A stretch of 64,000 bases of DNA from Lolium rigidum (Eukaryota > Streptophyta > Magnoliopsida > Poales > Poaceae). The stretch lies in contig NC_061510.1 of assembly GCF_022539505.1 (NCBI RefSeq), forward strand, positions 37,783,047 to 37,847,046. The letters run 5' to 3'. Under the pieces are notes generated by a model, which did no database searches, had not been told where the DNA came from, and saw nothing but the letters and a program-made list of their open reading frames with translations. A program made the translations under genes and the position numbers. This document shows, in pieces, positions 33,211-44,373 of this stretch. Position 1 is the stretch's first letter. The number at the start of each line of letters is the position of its first letter.

Positions 33211-35125
33211 CAGGTGGAGCAATAGGCGTGCATAGGAAATCATTATTATTTGTGCTTGTGAAGTCACACAACTTAGTATTTTCAGGGTTGGCCATTTTAG
33301 CAATAGTAAATAAAGCAAACTAGATAAAATAAATGCAAGTAAACTAGTTTTTTTTGTGTTTTTGATATAGCAAACAAGACAGCAAATAAAGTAAAAGTAG
33401 CAACTAATTTTTTTGTGTTTTGATATAAGTGCAGCAAACAAAGTAGTAAATAAAATAAAGCAAGACAAAAGCAAAGTAAAGAGATTGAGAAGTGGAGACT
33501 CCCCTTGCAGCGTGTCTTGATCTCCCCGGCAACGGCGCCAGAAATTTTGCTTGATGCGTGTAGTTGACACGTCCGTTGGGAACCCCAAGAGGAAGGTGTG
33601 ATGCGCACAGCGGCAAGTTTCCCTCGATAAGAAACCAAGGTTTAATCGAACCAGTAGGAGTCAAGAAGCACGTTGAAGGTTGATGGCGGCGGGATGTAGT
33701 GCGGCGCAACACCAGAGATTCCGGCGCCAACGTGGAACCTGCACAACACAACCAAAGTACTTTGCCCCAACGAAGCAGTGAGGTTGTCAATCTCACCGGC
33801 TTCTTGTAACAAAGGATTAACCGTATTGTGTGGAAGATGATTGTTTGCGGAGAAAACGGTAAAACAAGTATTGCGGCAGATTTGTATTTCGGTATTAAAA
33901 GAATGGACCGGGGTCCACAGTTCACTAGAGGTGTCTCTCCCATAAGATAAAAGCATGTTGGGTGAACAAATTACGGTCGGGCAATTGACAAATAGAGAGG
34001 GCATAACAATGCACATAAATGACATGATAAGTATAGTGAGATTTAATTGGGCATTACGACAAAGTACATAGACCGCCATCCAAGCTGCATCTATGCCTAA
34101 AAAGTCCACCTTCGGGTTATCGTCCGAACCCCTTCCAGTATTAAGTTGCTAACAACAGACAATTGCATTAAGTATGGTGCGTATTGTAATCAACAACTAC
34201 ATCCTCGGACATAGCGCCAATGTTTTATCCCTAGTGGCAACAGCACAACACAACCTTAGAACTTTCTGCCACTGTCCCAGGTGTCAATGCAGGCATCAAC
34301 CCACTATCGAGCATAAATACTCCCTCTTGGAGTTAAAAGTAAAAACTTGGCCAGAGCCTCTACTAGTAACGGAGAGCATGCAAGATCATAAACAACACAT
34401 ATGTAATAACTTGATAATTAACATGACATGGTACTCTCTATCCATCGGATCCCGACAAACACAACATATAGAATTACAGATAGATGATCTTGATCATGTT
34501 AGGCAGCTCACAAGATCCAACAATGAAGCACAATGAGGAGAAGACAACCATCTAGCTACTGCTATGGACCCATAGTCCAGGGGTGAACTACTCACTCATC
34601 ACTCCGGAGCGACCATGGCGGTGTAGAGTCCTCCGGGATATGAATCCCCTCTCCGGCGAGGGTGCCGGAGGAGATCTCCAGAATCCCCGAGATGGGATCG
34701 GCGGCGGCGGCGTCTCAGTAAGGTTTTCCGTATCGTGGTTTTTCGCATCAGGGGTTTCGCGACGGAGGCTTTAAGTAGGCGGAAGGGCAGAGTCGGGGGC
34801 CAGACGAGGGGCCCACACCATTTGGCCGCGCCGCCATGTGGTGTCGCCACCTCGTGGCCCCACTTCGTATGCTCTTCGGTCTTCTGGAAGCTCCGTGGAA
34901 AAATAGGCCCCTGGGTCTTTGTTTCGTCCAATTCCGAGAATATTTCGTTACTAGGATTTCGAAACCAAAAACAGCGAAAACAGGCAACTGGCACTTCGGC
35001 ATCTTGTTAATAGGTTAGTTCCAGAAAATGCACGAATATGACATAAAGTGTGCATAAAACATGTAGGTATCATCAATAATATGGCATAGAACATAAGAAA
35101 TTATCGATACGTCGGAGACGTATCA
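33211..35125 (-). mobile_element. Gypsy 5' LTR plus leader, cut by the gap
   Basis: Minus-strand LTR 35125-33552 (TGATACGTCTCC to CGCATCA, 1574 bp), then a tRNA-Asp-type primer-binding site at 33540-33522 (TGGCGCCGTTGCCGGGGAG), then about 310 bp of AT-rich leader up to the gap. The LTR resembles 4464-6042. It is inserted in the ORF of the next element (35126 onward), after 'ACTTTG' where the intact relative continues with 'CTCTTG' (54715-54722). Confidence 0.85.
33522..33540 (-). other. Primer-binding site, tRNA-Asp type
   Basis: Minus strand TGGCGCCGTTGCCGGGGAG is complementary to the 3' end of plant tRNA-Asp (ends CCCCGGCAACGGCGCCA). It begins 11 bases after the LTR. Confidence 0.85.
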
Positions 35126-35740
35126 CAAAGTGACAAGCATAGGAAGATAGAACAAGTGTAGCTTCAAAAATTTCAGCACATAGAGAGGCATTTTAGTAAC
35201 ATGAAAATTTCTACAACCATATTTTCCTCTCTCATAATAACTTTCAGTAGCAACATGAGCAAACTCAACAATATAACTATCACATAAAGCATTCTTATCA
35301 TGAGGCTCATGCATAAAATTATTACTCTCCACATAAGCATAATCAATTTTATTAGTTGTAGTGGGAGCAAATTCAACAAAGTAGCTATCATTATTATTCT
35401 CATCAAGTGTAGGAGGCATAGTATAATCACAACAAAATTTACTCTCCATAGTAGGTGGCACCAAAAGACCACTATCATTATAATCATCATAAATAGGAGG
35501 CAAAGTATCATCAAAGAAAATTTTCTCCTCAATGCTTGGGGGACTAAAAAGATCATGCTCATCAAAGCCAGCTTCCCCAAGCTTAGAATTTTTCATATTA
35601 TTATCAACAATGGTGTTCAAAGCGTTCATACTAATATTACTACCAGCATGCAAATAAGATTTCATAGGTTTTTTAATTTTCGCATCAAACAATCCATGTT
35701 TTAAATCAGGAAATAGAATAAGAAGCTCATTCTTGTCCAT
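35126..35740 (-). pseudogene. Unknown element ORF, 3' end cut by insertion
   Basis: Starts 'MDKNELLILFPDLKHGLFDA' and stays open to the insertion point after 'LYVLKFLKLHLFYLPMLVTL'. It aligns residue by residue with the ORF at 54105-54845, with substitutions and two small in-frame length differences (for example 'AGFDEHDLF' versus 'AGFHDLF'). Acidic, with repeated 'LPPIYDDYNDSG' / 'TMPP' type segments and a hydrophobic C-terminal segment. No known retroviral domain. Confidence 0.6.
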
Positions 35741-35900
35741 TATGCCAAACTAGTGTAAACAAGAAACAAAAAGATGCAATTGCAGGATCTAAAGGAAATA
35801 GCTTCGAGTACTTACAACGGCGAAAATAGCTTAGTAGCCGAGATCCGGAGTGTGAGTACCTTTTACCTTTCCTCCCCGGCAACGGCGCCAGAAAATAGCT

Positions 35901-37377
35901 TGATGTCTACAGGTGCTTCTATTCTTGTAGACAGTGTTGGGCCTCCAAGAGCAGAGGTTTGTAGAACAGCAGCAAGTTTCCCTTAAGTGGATCACCCAAG
36001 GTTTATCGAACTCAGGGAGGAAGAGGTCAAAGATATCCCTCTCATGCAACCCTGCAATCACGATACAAGGAGTCTCTTGTGTCCCCAACACACCTAATAC
36101 ACTTGTCAGATGTATAGGTGCACTAGTTCGACGAAGAGATAGTGAAATACAAGTAGTATGGATGTATATGAGTGGTAATAGCAATCTGAATAAAATATGG
36201 CAGCGAGTAAACATGCAACAGAACAATAAATAAACGGAGATTCGATGTTTGGAAACAAGGCCTAGGGATCATACTTTCACTAGTGGACACTCTCAACATT
36301 GATCGCATAATAAATAAATCTTTCTCTTATGTGCTACATACACTCTTTTGTTGGATGATGAACACATTGCGTAGGATTACACGAACCCTCAATGCCGGAG
36401 TTAACAAGCTCCACAATTCAATGTTCATATTTAAATAACCTTAGAGCATAATAGATCATTGCAAAATAAACCAAGAACTAACATAGTGCACACACTGTCC
36501 ACATTACACTATGAAGGAGGAATAGATCACATCAATACTATCATAATGATAATTAACTCCACAATCTACAAGAGATCATGATCATAGCCTACGACAAGAA
36601 CCACACGGTGCACACACTAGTCACCTTTACACCACGCAGGAGGAATATACTACTTTAATAACATCACATGAGTAGCACATAAACTAGTAGCGATACAAAG
36701 CTCATCATATGGATCTCAATCATGCAAAGCAATTCACGAGATCATTGTATTGGAGTACAGAGAGAGAGATTAACCACATAGCTACGGTAGAGCCCTCAGC
36801 CCCAGGGGTGGATTACTCCCTCCTCATCATGGAGACAGCGATGGCGGTGAAGATGGCGGTGGAGATGACTCCGGGGGCAATTCCCCCCGGCAGGGTGCCG
36901 GAACAGAGAGTTCTGTCCCCCGAATTGGACTTTCGCGATGGCGGCGGCTCTGGATGGTTTTCTCTGTTTCCGTCTTTCTGGTGTTTTTAGGCCAGGGACG
37001 ATTATATAGGCCGAGAGTCGGAGTCGGAGGGGCCACGGGGTGACGACACCATAAGGCGGCGCGGCCAGGGTCTGGGCCGCGCCGGCCTATCATCTGGGGC
37101 CTGTGTGGCCCCCCTCTGGCGACTCTCGGGTGTTCTGGATGCTTCCGGGCAAAATAGGAACCTGGGCGTTGATTTCGTCCGATTCCGAGAATATTTCGTT
37201 ACTAGGATTTATGAAACCAAAAACAGCAGAAAACAGGAACTGGCACTTCGGCATCTTGTTAATAGGTTAGTTCCAGAAAATGCATAAATATGACATATAA
37301 TGTGTACAAAACATGTAGATATCATCAATAATGTGGCATGGAACATCAGAAATTATAGATACGTTGGAGACGTATCA
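35901..37377 (-). repeat. 5' LTR of the nested non-autonomous Gypsy element
   Basis: TG...CA termini on the minus strand (TGATACG at 37377, ACATCA ending at 35901). It matches the ends and several internal blocks of the LTRs at 52248-53940 and 57431-59120, including 'atttcgttactaggattt' and the 'gtgacagtgtgtgcacc'-like blocks. Confidence 0.85.
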
Positions 37378-38494
37378 CTTGGCCGTGCACGTGGACTTCG
37401 TCGGTCCTGCGCCTTGCGCCGCAGCTCCCTTGCCGGCGTCAGCCGCGCCAACCATCAGCACCTCGATGCTGCCGGCGGCGTGGCCGCTGCGAAGCTCAGA
37501 TCTTGGCGGGTCCGGAGCCACCAGCACCGGCGAGAGGCACTGGCGCTCGGGGACGGTGCCGTAGTAGACGCGGAAGCTCCCGAACTCGATGATGCAGCCG
37601 TTCCTGGGGAACTTACCTCCATTGGCGAAGCAGCCCGTGTTGTCGTTGATGAAGTCCATGGCGAGGACGCGGTCGACGACCGCGGTGACGACACGCTCGC
37701 CGGCGATGGTGAGGAGGCCCGCCCGAATATGTACTCCAGCAAGCGCAGCTGCTGGCCCCACGGTGGGCGCCAACTGTCGTCGTGGTGAACAGACAGATGC
37801 CATGGGATGGCTTAAGTTGGGGCCGAATGTGCGCTAGAGGATTCGGGTGAGGGTTTTGATAAGGATGGGATGGATTCCGGATGGATTCCCGATGAACTTG
37901 GCCTTGGCCAGAGGTTGAAGAACAAGAACACAAAAACTATTTCACCTCTAGATCTCTCTGTTTCTTGATCATAAGAGGTTACAGGTTTCTGGATACAAGA
38001 TCGGATACTCAGCTACCCCGCGCTAGGGGTGCCCCCTCTCCTTATATAGGGGAGAGGGTGGCTTACAGAGGAAGAAACCCTAGGAAACCCTAATGGCATC
38101 TTTGACTAGACAAACTACTTTACAAAGCTTCTTTATCTACCGGTGATGCCGGTATCTCTTTAATCAGGGAGGCTGACGTCCTCTGGTTCCTTTTACGTCA
38201 TCATCTGCTTTGGCTCCAGAGCTTCGATTAAAGCTGTAGTGCTTCGCTCATCTTTGTCCTCTAGCTCCTTAGAGAATCTTTGACCAGTCTTGCCGACGTG
38301 CTACAGTGTAGCCTGTACCGGTAATCCAGTACCTTCTTAGCTCATTCCGGTATACCCCTCCTGGGATACCGGTATAGATTTACTTAGCCAAAAGCTAGCT
38401 TCACAGTCCGAAATAACCTTTAAACCGGTATCTTGATAGCTCAAACCATCCGGTTTGGCATGCCTTTGGCATACCGGGGGTCATCCCCCCAACA
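37378..38494 (-). mobile_element. Third nested Gypsy 5' end
   Basis: Minus-strand LTR 38494-37775 (720 bp; TGTTGGGGGGATGACC to ACGACGACA) with a TATA box at 38043-38048 (minus strand). A primer-binding site TTGGCGCCCACCGTGGGG follows at 37773-37756. About 380 bp of coding-like leader remains ('LAPTVGPAAALAGVHIRAGL', 'YYGTVPERQCLSP') before it is cut at 37378 by the next insertion. Family not assigned. Confidence 0.75.
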
Positions 38495-39473
38495 TCCAGT
38501 GGTCGGCTTGTATCTCCAATTGCATAGATTTGATGATATTTTGAATTTTGACCTTTGTCGGGATTGGTGACACCGTCGTATAGATCAGCGAAGACCTCTC
38601 CAACGGAAGTGGATTTGTCGATGAAGCTGAAGCTGTCGACGCTGTCTGAAGCGCTGCTTATATTGGAGTCCGCAGACGACTCGAAGGACATGTTGCCGAA
38701 GATCTTGGCGAGCTTTTCGATTGTCGTAGTTTTCACGAAGCACGGCGGCGAAATCTCCTCATCGCCTGTCTCGAACGATGACGATGAGTCCGAAAAATCG
38801 GAACCGACCACCGACGATCCCGACGAAATTGGAACCTCGAAACGATGCGATCCTTCTTTTCCGACGCGGAAGTGGAACCTTCCGAACGTCATCTCTATAG
38901 GCTCCTCCAGATACGCATATGCATCCAAACGGGAGGGCGGGTGAGGAACAAAATCGACTAGATCAGTTTCGATCTGTTTACCTCTGTCAATCGCGTTGCT
39001 TGCCACCGAAGAAGTCGACGATCTTGAACGTGCCATCGAGATCAGCTCCTTGTCGCCTCTAATTCCCACAGACGGCGCCAATTGACAAGGTATTAACTTG
39101 TCAATGCCTACAAATTTTAGACTAGGGTTTAGTTGGAAGTAGAGGGCAAGTAGATCTCGAAGGTTCAGCCGGAAAAGTACTCGACTACTAGAAAATTAGG
39201 GTTGTGTTGACAATGAAATCGATCCTCTCTTTGTCCTTCGACTCCCCCTTATATAGGAGGCAGAGCCGAAGGTTTCGTGATGTATAAGTTACAGAAACCG
39301 GGAGACTCTTTGAGTTCGTCCCGTAATAGTTACAAGTCATTATTTCTAATACAACTCTATCTTTCCAAACTATCTCTTCAATTGAGCTTCCGGGCTTCAT
39401 AAACTTCGGGTTGTGGGCCTTCAGTAAACACCGGGTACCATCTTCGGCAGGCCCATTGGGGATGCCTATGTCA
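38495..39473 (-). mobile_element. Outermost nested Gypsy 5' end, short LTR
   Basis: Minus-strand LTR 39473-39083 (391 bp; TGACATAGGCATCC to CCTTGTCA) with a TATA box near 39249-39256. Primer-binding site TGGCGCCGTCTGTGGGAA at 39080-39063. The following ORF 'MAPSVGIRGDKELISMARSR' (39081 down) is Ser/Asp/Glu-rich and runs to 38495, where the third element has inserted. It is the start of a Gypsy polyprotein by position; I recognise no domain in the part that remains. Confidence 0.75.
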
Positions 39474-39899
39474 GGTGGGGACGGGAAGTGGAAAAGTATG
39501 TTCGGCGCGGTAGAGGGGTGGGTGCGGTGCCTCTCTGGATCACGGGAGGTCGTCGCGACGGTGGGAGGGCTAGATTGGATGGGATTTCTGTGAGTCTCGC
39601 CGACATGGCTGGCCCGCGATATTGTTTCGTCCACCCCTTCCCCTCACCTATGGATTGGGTTCGGTCTGGGGCCACGCCGCCACCAAAACAAATTATGGCG
39701 GCAGCTCAGGGTGTAATTTTCCATTGGCGGCCCCATTTTCACGTTTTTGGGCCTATACGAGGGGCGATTGGAGATGTTGTAAGTAAATACAGAGGAGAGA
39801 ATAAAAAAATAGTAATCACACCTAAGGTCAGACATCCCATTCTAGTTCTAGTACTGATAACATTAGGCACAGCTCATCTCGACCTATCTCTTATGTTAA
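39474..39899. other. Upstream flank of PHT1
   Basis: GC-rich then AT-rich DNA between the outermost retrotransposon and the PHT1 promoter. No coding similarity recognised. Confidence 0.5.
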
Positions 39900-40216
39900 A
39901 GCTTGCTTTCCTTTCAGGTATATTCCCAGCATAACCTTACTGCGGCTTCATATTGTAACCTTCTCACAATTCTTTATTGAAACATGAAAGTCAAACCCGA
40001 TAAAAAACTACTGGCATTCAAAAATCCTTCTAATAATAGATCAACACATATATGGCATTTCTATACTACTTCCAAAGTTGCAACTAGCAGAATGGCATAT
40101 CTGTACGTCAACCACGTACGCCTATATATACGTACCAGCAGTACGGAACAAAGCACAACAAGAGAAGTAGAAGGAGAGCTGAGAAGCTTAGTTGAGTGCT
40201 CGTCGATCGGTCGGTC
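39900..40216 (+). promoter_or_regulatory. PHT1 promoter: P1BS, TATA box, 5' leader
   Basis: GTATATTC at 39918-39925 fits the P1BS consensus GNATATNC bound by PHR1-type regulators, about 290 bp before the ATG. A second site nearer the TATA box reads GCATATCT (40095-40102) and misses the last consensus base, whereas the pseudogene promoter keeps GCATATCC there. TATA box TATATATA at 40123-40130 predicts a transcription start near 40155 and a leader of about 60 nt. Expected regulation is induction by phosphate starvation, mainly in roots, by analogy with other grass PHT1 genes. Confidence 0.7.
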
Positions 40217-41788
40217 ATGGCGGGTGAACAGCTCAATGTGTTGAAAGCGCTTGACCAGGCGAAAACGCAATGGTACCATTTCACGGCCGTGGTGATCGCC
40301 GGCATGGGCTTCTTCACCGACGCCTATGACCTCTTCTGCATCTCGCTGGTCACTAGGCTGCTGGGGCGCATCTACTACACCGAAGCTGGCAGCAACGAGC
40401 CGGGTCATCTCCCGGCAAACGTGTCGGCCGCTGTGAACGGCGTGGCCCTCTGCGGCACGCTCGCCGGCCAGCTCTTCTTCGGCTGGCTCGGTGACAAGCT
40501 CGGTCGCAAGAGCGTCTATGGTTTCACGCTCATCCTCATGGTCCTCTGCTCCATCGCGTCAGGGCTCTCGTTCGGCCACGAGGCCAAAGGCGTCATAGGG
40601 ACGCTCTGTTTTTTTCGCTTCTGGCTTGGCTTTGGCGTCGGCGGCGACTACCCCTTATCGGCGACTATCATGTCTGAGTACGCCAACAAGAAGACACGTG
40701 GAACCTTCATCGCTGCCGTCTTTGCCATGCAGGGCTTCGGCATCCTATTCGGTACCATCGTCACCATCGTCGTCTCATCCGCGTTCCGGAAGGCATTCCC
40801 AGCGCCACCATTCTACATCGACGCAGCGTCATCCATTGGGCCGGAGGCCGATTACGTTTGGCGCATCATCGTCATGTTCGGCACCATCCCTGCCGCGCTG
40901 ACCTACTACTGGCGCATGAAGATGCCAGAGACCGCACGGTACACGGCGCTCATCACCCGCAACACGAAGCAGGCCACCGCAGATATGTCCAGGGTGCTCA
41001 ACAAGGACATCACCGAGGAGGAGGAGAAGGTCCAGCTTCAGGTGGCCTCCGGGGACACCTGGGGCCTCTTCTCGCGGCAGTTCATGAGCCGCCACGGAAT
41101 ACACCTGCTAGCCACCACTAGCACCTGGTTCCTACTGGATGTCGCCTTCTACAGCCAGAACCTGTTCCAGAAGGACATCTTCACCAAGGTCGGTTGGATC
41201 CCACCGGCAAGGACAATGAGCGCCCTGGAGGAGCTATACCGCATCGCCCGTGCACAGGCGCTCATCGCTCTTTGCGGCACCGTACCGGGCTACTGGTTCA
41301 CCGTCGCCTTCATCGACATCATTGGCAGGTTCTGGATCCAGCTCATGGGTTTTGCCATGATGACCATCTTCATGCTCGCCATCGCCGTGCCGTACGACTA
41401 CCTCGTGAAGCCGGGGCACCACACTGGTTTCGTCGTTCTGTACGGCCTCACCTTCTTCTTCGCCAACTTCGGGCCCAACAGCACAACCTTCATCGTGCCC
41501 GCCGAGATCTTTCCGGCGAGGCTCCGCTCCACGTGCCATGGTGTCTCTGCCGCTGCCGGTAAGGCCGGGGCGATCATCGGTGCATTCGGCTTCCTGTACG
41601 CATCACAGGACCAGAAGAAGCCCGACAAAGGGTACTCCGCAGGTATCGGCATGCGCAACGCACTCTTCGTGCTCGCCGGCACCAACTTCCTGGGCTTGCT
41701 CTTCTCGTTGTTGGTGCCAGAGTCCAAGGGCAGGTCACTCGAGGAGATCTCCAAGGAAAACGTCGGCGACAATGGAACCGAAGCTTAG
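40217..41788 (+). CDS. PHT1: High-affinity inorganic phosphate transporter, PHT1 family
   Basis: An uninterrupted 523-residue protein, the usual PHT1 length, encoded in one exon. PHT1 proteins are plasma-membrane H+/phosphate symporters of the major facilitator superfamily with 12 membrane helices. I start at 40217 because '[20 protein letters not shown]' is the typical PHT1 N-terminus; the in-frame ATG seven codons upstream adds non-conserved residues. The first helix has '[12 protein letters not shown]' (30-40; Asp35, Asp38). The family signature '[20 protein letters not shown]' spans 142-161. The MFS loop motif '[14 protein letters not shown]' is at 89-102. A charged central loop (about 240-290) precedes '[17 protein letters not shown]' (306-322; Asp308, Gln314), near the phosphate site. 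'[20 protein letters not shown]' is at 418-437. No key residue is missing. Which numbered member it is cannot be told from sequence alone. It is the only intact host gene in the window. Confidence 0.95.
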   Translation: MAGEQLNVLKALDQAKTQWYHFTAVVIAGMGFFTDAYDLFCISLVTRLLGRIYYTEAGSNEPGHLPANVSAAVNGVALCGTLAGQLFFGWLGDKLGRKSVYGFTLILMVLCSIASGLSFGHEAKGVIGTLCFFRFWLGFGVGGDYPLSATIMSEYANKKTRGTFIAAVFAMQGFGILFGTIVTIVVSSAFRKAFPAPPFYIDAASSIGPEADYVWRIIVMFGTIPAALTYYWRMKMPETARYTALITRNTKQATADMSRVLNKDITEEEEKVQLQVASGDTWGLFSRQFMSRHGIHLLATTSTWFLLDVAFYSQNLFQKDIFTKVGWIPPARTMSALEELYRIARAQALIALCGTVPGYWFTVAFIDIIGRFWIQLMGFAMMTIFMLAIAVPYDYLVKPGHHTGFVVLYGLTFFFANFGPNSTTFIVPAEIFPARLRSTCHGVSAAAGKAGAIIGAFGFLYASQDQKKPDKGYSAGIGMRNALFVLAGTNFLGLLFSLLVPESKGRSLEEISKENVGDNGTEA

Positions 41789-42006
41789 GCTTGGTGTTCT
41801 ACATGCATGGCTGCTGCTTGGTGTGTTTGCTTTCTGTTGGCAGTGCTCTTTCTTTTTTTCAGTGCTACCAATCACTGAATTTGTGGTATTGCTTTGATGT
41901 CCGTGTGTAATTGTTTACGGTGAGATTTTCCCTACTACCCGGCGTTGCATTTTTGCTATGGGGTGCTATACGGGGTACTTGTTTATTTTCTTCACCAAGA
42001 ATTGCT

Positions 42007-42012
42007 AATAAA
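42007..42012 (+). terminator. Polyadenylation signal of PHT1 (candidate)
   Basis: AATAAA about 220 bp after the stop codon at 41788, followed by a GT-rich stretch ('cactcatttgtgacttcgtg'). Spacing is normal for a plant 3' UTR. Confidence 0.5.
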
Positions 42013-42141
42013 GTCACTCATTTGTGACTTCGTGCAAACATTAGTGGCCTATTGCATGAATGCCAAAATCTACTATCCTTGACCTGAAAGGTATTGCACT
42101 CCAACAAAAAAATCAATATAATGTTTAAAAAAATATAATCA

Positions 42142-42424
42142 CTCCACCCATGAATAAGTGTATTTCTAGATATTGTTACAAGTCAAACTTTTTAAGATGT
42201 TACCAATTTTACAGAAAGGACTAGAAATATATATGATGTCAAATTGGTATATTATGGAATTATATTTCAAGACAGATCCAGTGATACTAATTTAGTGTCA
42301 TAAATGATGTTGCCATTTCCAATAAAATTAATTGGTCAATTTTTTAAGTTTGACTCTAGACAAAACCAAGTCCTAAAAAGTTAGATTTAAGAAACAAGCT
42401 AGAAATACACTTATTCCTGGATGG
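42142..42424. mobile_element. Stowaway-like MITE, about 283 bp
   Basis: Left end 'aataagtgtatttctag' (42153) is the reverse complement of right end 'ctagaaatacacttatt' (42399-42415). The outer ends CTCCACCCATG and CCTGGATGG are diverged Stowaway termini next to TA on the right. It lies about 130 bp past the PHT1 polyadenylation signal. Confidence 0.75.
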
Positions 42425-43311
42425 TATGACTATTTACAAGAGATTTTCAGGTAAAGAAACTTGGGGAAAACACAATGGGTTTATGTTTTTGGAGCGCTAG
42501 GAATCGGCTTCCGATTTTTAGCTTCACATCGGATCACTCCCGCGCCCTTCGATCATTCCTATATGAAGCGTAGGATGGACGGCCCATTTAAAGCAAGCAT
42601 GCACATTAGTTTGCCCGATTTCTTCTTCCTAATAAGTACCCGCGTAAATCACGCTAGATCATTTGTTGCCGCTCCCATGTTTAGGAAATTAATTATTGTA
42701 GCCAATTTAGATCATGCGGTATGCTTTCATAGGAAAGGAAATCTTGTTTCAAATTTTCTTAGAGGTTGCTTCTCGTGTCATGCAATTGGACGATGTTTTG
42801 ATCTGTAATAGAGATTTGTGTCTTGCAAACTTATTTGTTCAGAACAGTGCAAGTTACGGAGCTGGAAGAACCCATATAGTTGATAGAAACACACTATATT
42901 TTAGTTTGAAGCATGTCTCATAGAATATTGAAGCACTGATTTGAACTCTTATTAGCTCTTGATTTTAAGAAACAAAAGTTTCCGATGATGTGCAAATCTG
43001 ATTTCCCAAGCAACAAACTTGTTTCCAATGGGAATCAAATCTGCTTCCGGGCGCAACTGAAATTTTCTTCGGCATGAAAGACACTTCGTTTTCTTTGCTG
43101 TTTTTTCTTGTTTCCGTGGACAAAGAATTTGCTTCTATGTTAAAAAAAGCTTGCTTTGAATTAATAGAAGTTTGTGTCTTATGTCACATGGTATACAGCT
43201 GCTTCGAAGGCATCAATGCAGTAGCATATTGCTTCGAATCACAAATACATATATTTCATCAACAAAAATAATTACATTTCCCGGTTACACATGCTTCATA
43301 GGAATGATGCA
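42425..43311. other. Intergenic DNA with scattered TTGCTTCY motifs
   Basis: No ORF of note. The words 'tgcttcc' and 'tgcttcg' recur irregularly from about 42950 onward, perhaps a decayed tandem array related to the repeat at 43411. Confidence 0.35.
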
Positions 43312-43413
43312 CTCCCTCCGATTCAAAATATTTTTCTAAGAATATATGTATCTAAACATGTTTTAGTATATAGATACATCCACTTTTACACAATTATTTT
43401 AAACTGGAGGTAG
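43312..43413. mobile_element. Stowaway-like MITE, about 102 bp
   Basis: CTCCCTCCGATTCAAAATAT at the left and 'attttaaactggaggtag' at the right are inverted repeats; TA follows on the right, while the left flank is CA. It abuts the first unit of the 95-bp tandem repeat. Confidence 0.75.
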
Positions 43414-43602
43414 TATGTGCTTCCGACAAAAATAAAATGTGATACAAACTAATAGGATTGTGCTTCCGTGGATAAAAAGTTCAGTTTGCTTCCATGCTTG
43501 CTTGGTAGTATGTGCTTCCGACAAAAATAAAATGTGCCACAAACTAATAGGAGTGTGCTTCCGTGGACAAAAAGTTCAATTTGCTTCCATGCTTGCTTCT
43601 GT
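43413..43602. repeat. Tandem repeat, 2 copies of 95 bp
   Basis: The unit starting 'gtatgtgcttccgacaaaaa' at 43413 recurs at 43508. The units differ at a few places ('gtgatacaaac' versus 'gtgccacaaac'). Confidence 0.9.
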
Positions 43603-44368
43603 ACGGCACGAACCATTAAGCCGCTGCCTTCAGTGTGCACGATCATGGCGCCGTTACCGTGCTAGGATAGCAGGACGTGGTCACCCTAATGGAGCACCAT
43701 GCCAATATGATTTTCCGACGGTGTCCGTACTTCATCGCAGCGTCGGTGCTTCAAACAGTAGACGCTGATCAGCGTAAACCCACTCTGCTTCTCCTTGGCC
43801 ACCATCACAACTCTATGCGGCAATCTGTTTGTAGGAAGCATAATATAATCTATGTAGAAGCTGACAAATTTGAAATGTATAATATAACAATGAATCCCGA
43901 CAATGGTACATACAATGTACAAACTTCATCGATCATTTCATAATACTTTACACAAGAAATCATGGACAAGAAGTACATGTAAACATGAAAGATATTTTTT
44001 TTTATCCTGGAAAAGATCTATAAAGTGCCGGATACAATATATGACCACAAACTGGTTATCTGATTCCGCTCGAAAAATGGAGCGAGCTAGGAAGCTGTAC
44101 ATGGCACTGAAGCCGGCAGCAACATGAAGGAGTAGCGGGCGAACCTTGAGGCGGGATCGGCGTCTCCGGACATACCATCGCTTTTCATTCCTGTCTCCTT
44201 ATGTTTGGCTGTGATGCTATTTCGTGTTTTGTTGAACTTGGTCCTACCCTAGTATCTGGCGAAGCTGTATGCCCAGCAGTGTGTAATCTAAATCTATGTC
44301 GTATGGTTTTATTAATTTAAAGTCGAGCAAAGTCTTGCTTGTTATCTAAAAAAAGTATAGCTAATACA
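43603..44368 (+). other. Intergenic DNA ending in a LINE-like 3' tail
   Basis: Up to about 44090 nothing is recognised. The last part, 'ttttattaatttaaagtcga' followed by 'gcaaagtcttgcttgttatc' and an A-run (44344-44354), resembles the 3' end of cereal LINE-type retroposons ('taaagccgggc...ttttatctaaaa'). The Copia element inserted just after it. Confidence 0.35.
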
Positions 44369-44373
44369 TTCTC

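Larger units (their letters stand above)
35126..37377 (-). mobile_element. Non-autonomous Gypsy 5' half (LTR, primer site, unknown ORF)
   Basis: Minus-strand LTR 37377-35901 (1477 bp, TGATACGTCTCC to GTAGACATCA), primer-binding site 35890-35872, and an ORF from 35740 that is cut at 35126 by the next insertion. It belongs to the same family as the complete element at 52248-59120, which shares the LTR end, the primer site and the ORF. Its 3' half must lie beyond the gap or be lost. Confidence 0.85.

Noticed and set aside
33036..33588. ORFs running through the N block
   Set aside because: Translation across unknown bases has no meaning.
40196..40216. Upstream in-frame ATG giving a 530-residue PHT1
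   Set aside because: The seven extra residues are not part of the family N-terminus, and MAGEQLN starts like other PHT1 proteins; ATG 40217 preferred.
40626..41562. ORFs on both strands overlapping PHT1 (91-122 residues)
   Set aside because: Shadow frames of a GC-rich conserved gene; none has motifs.
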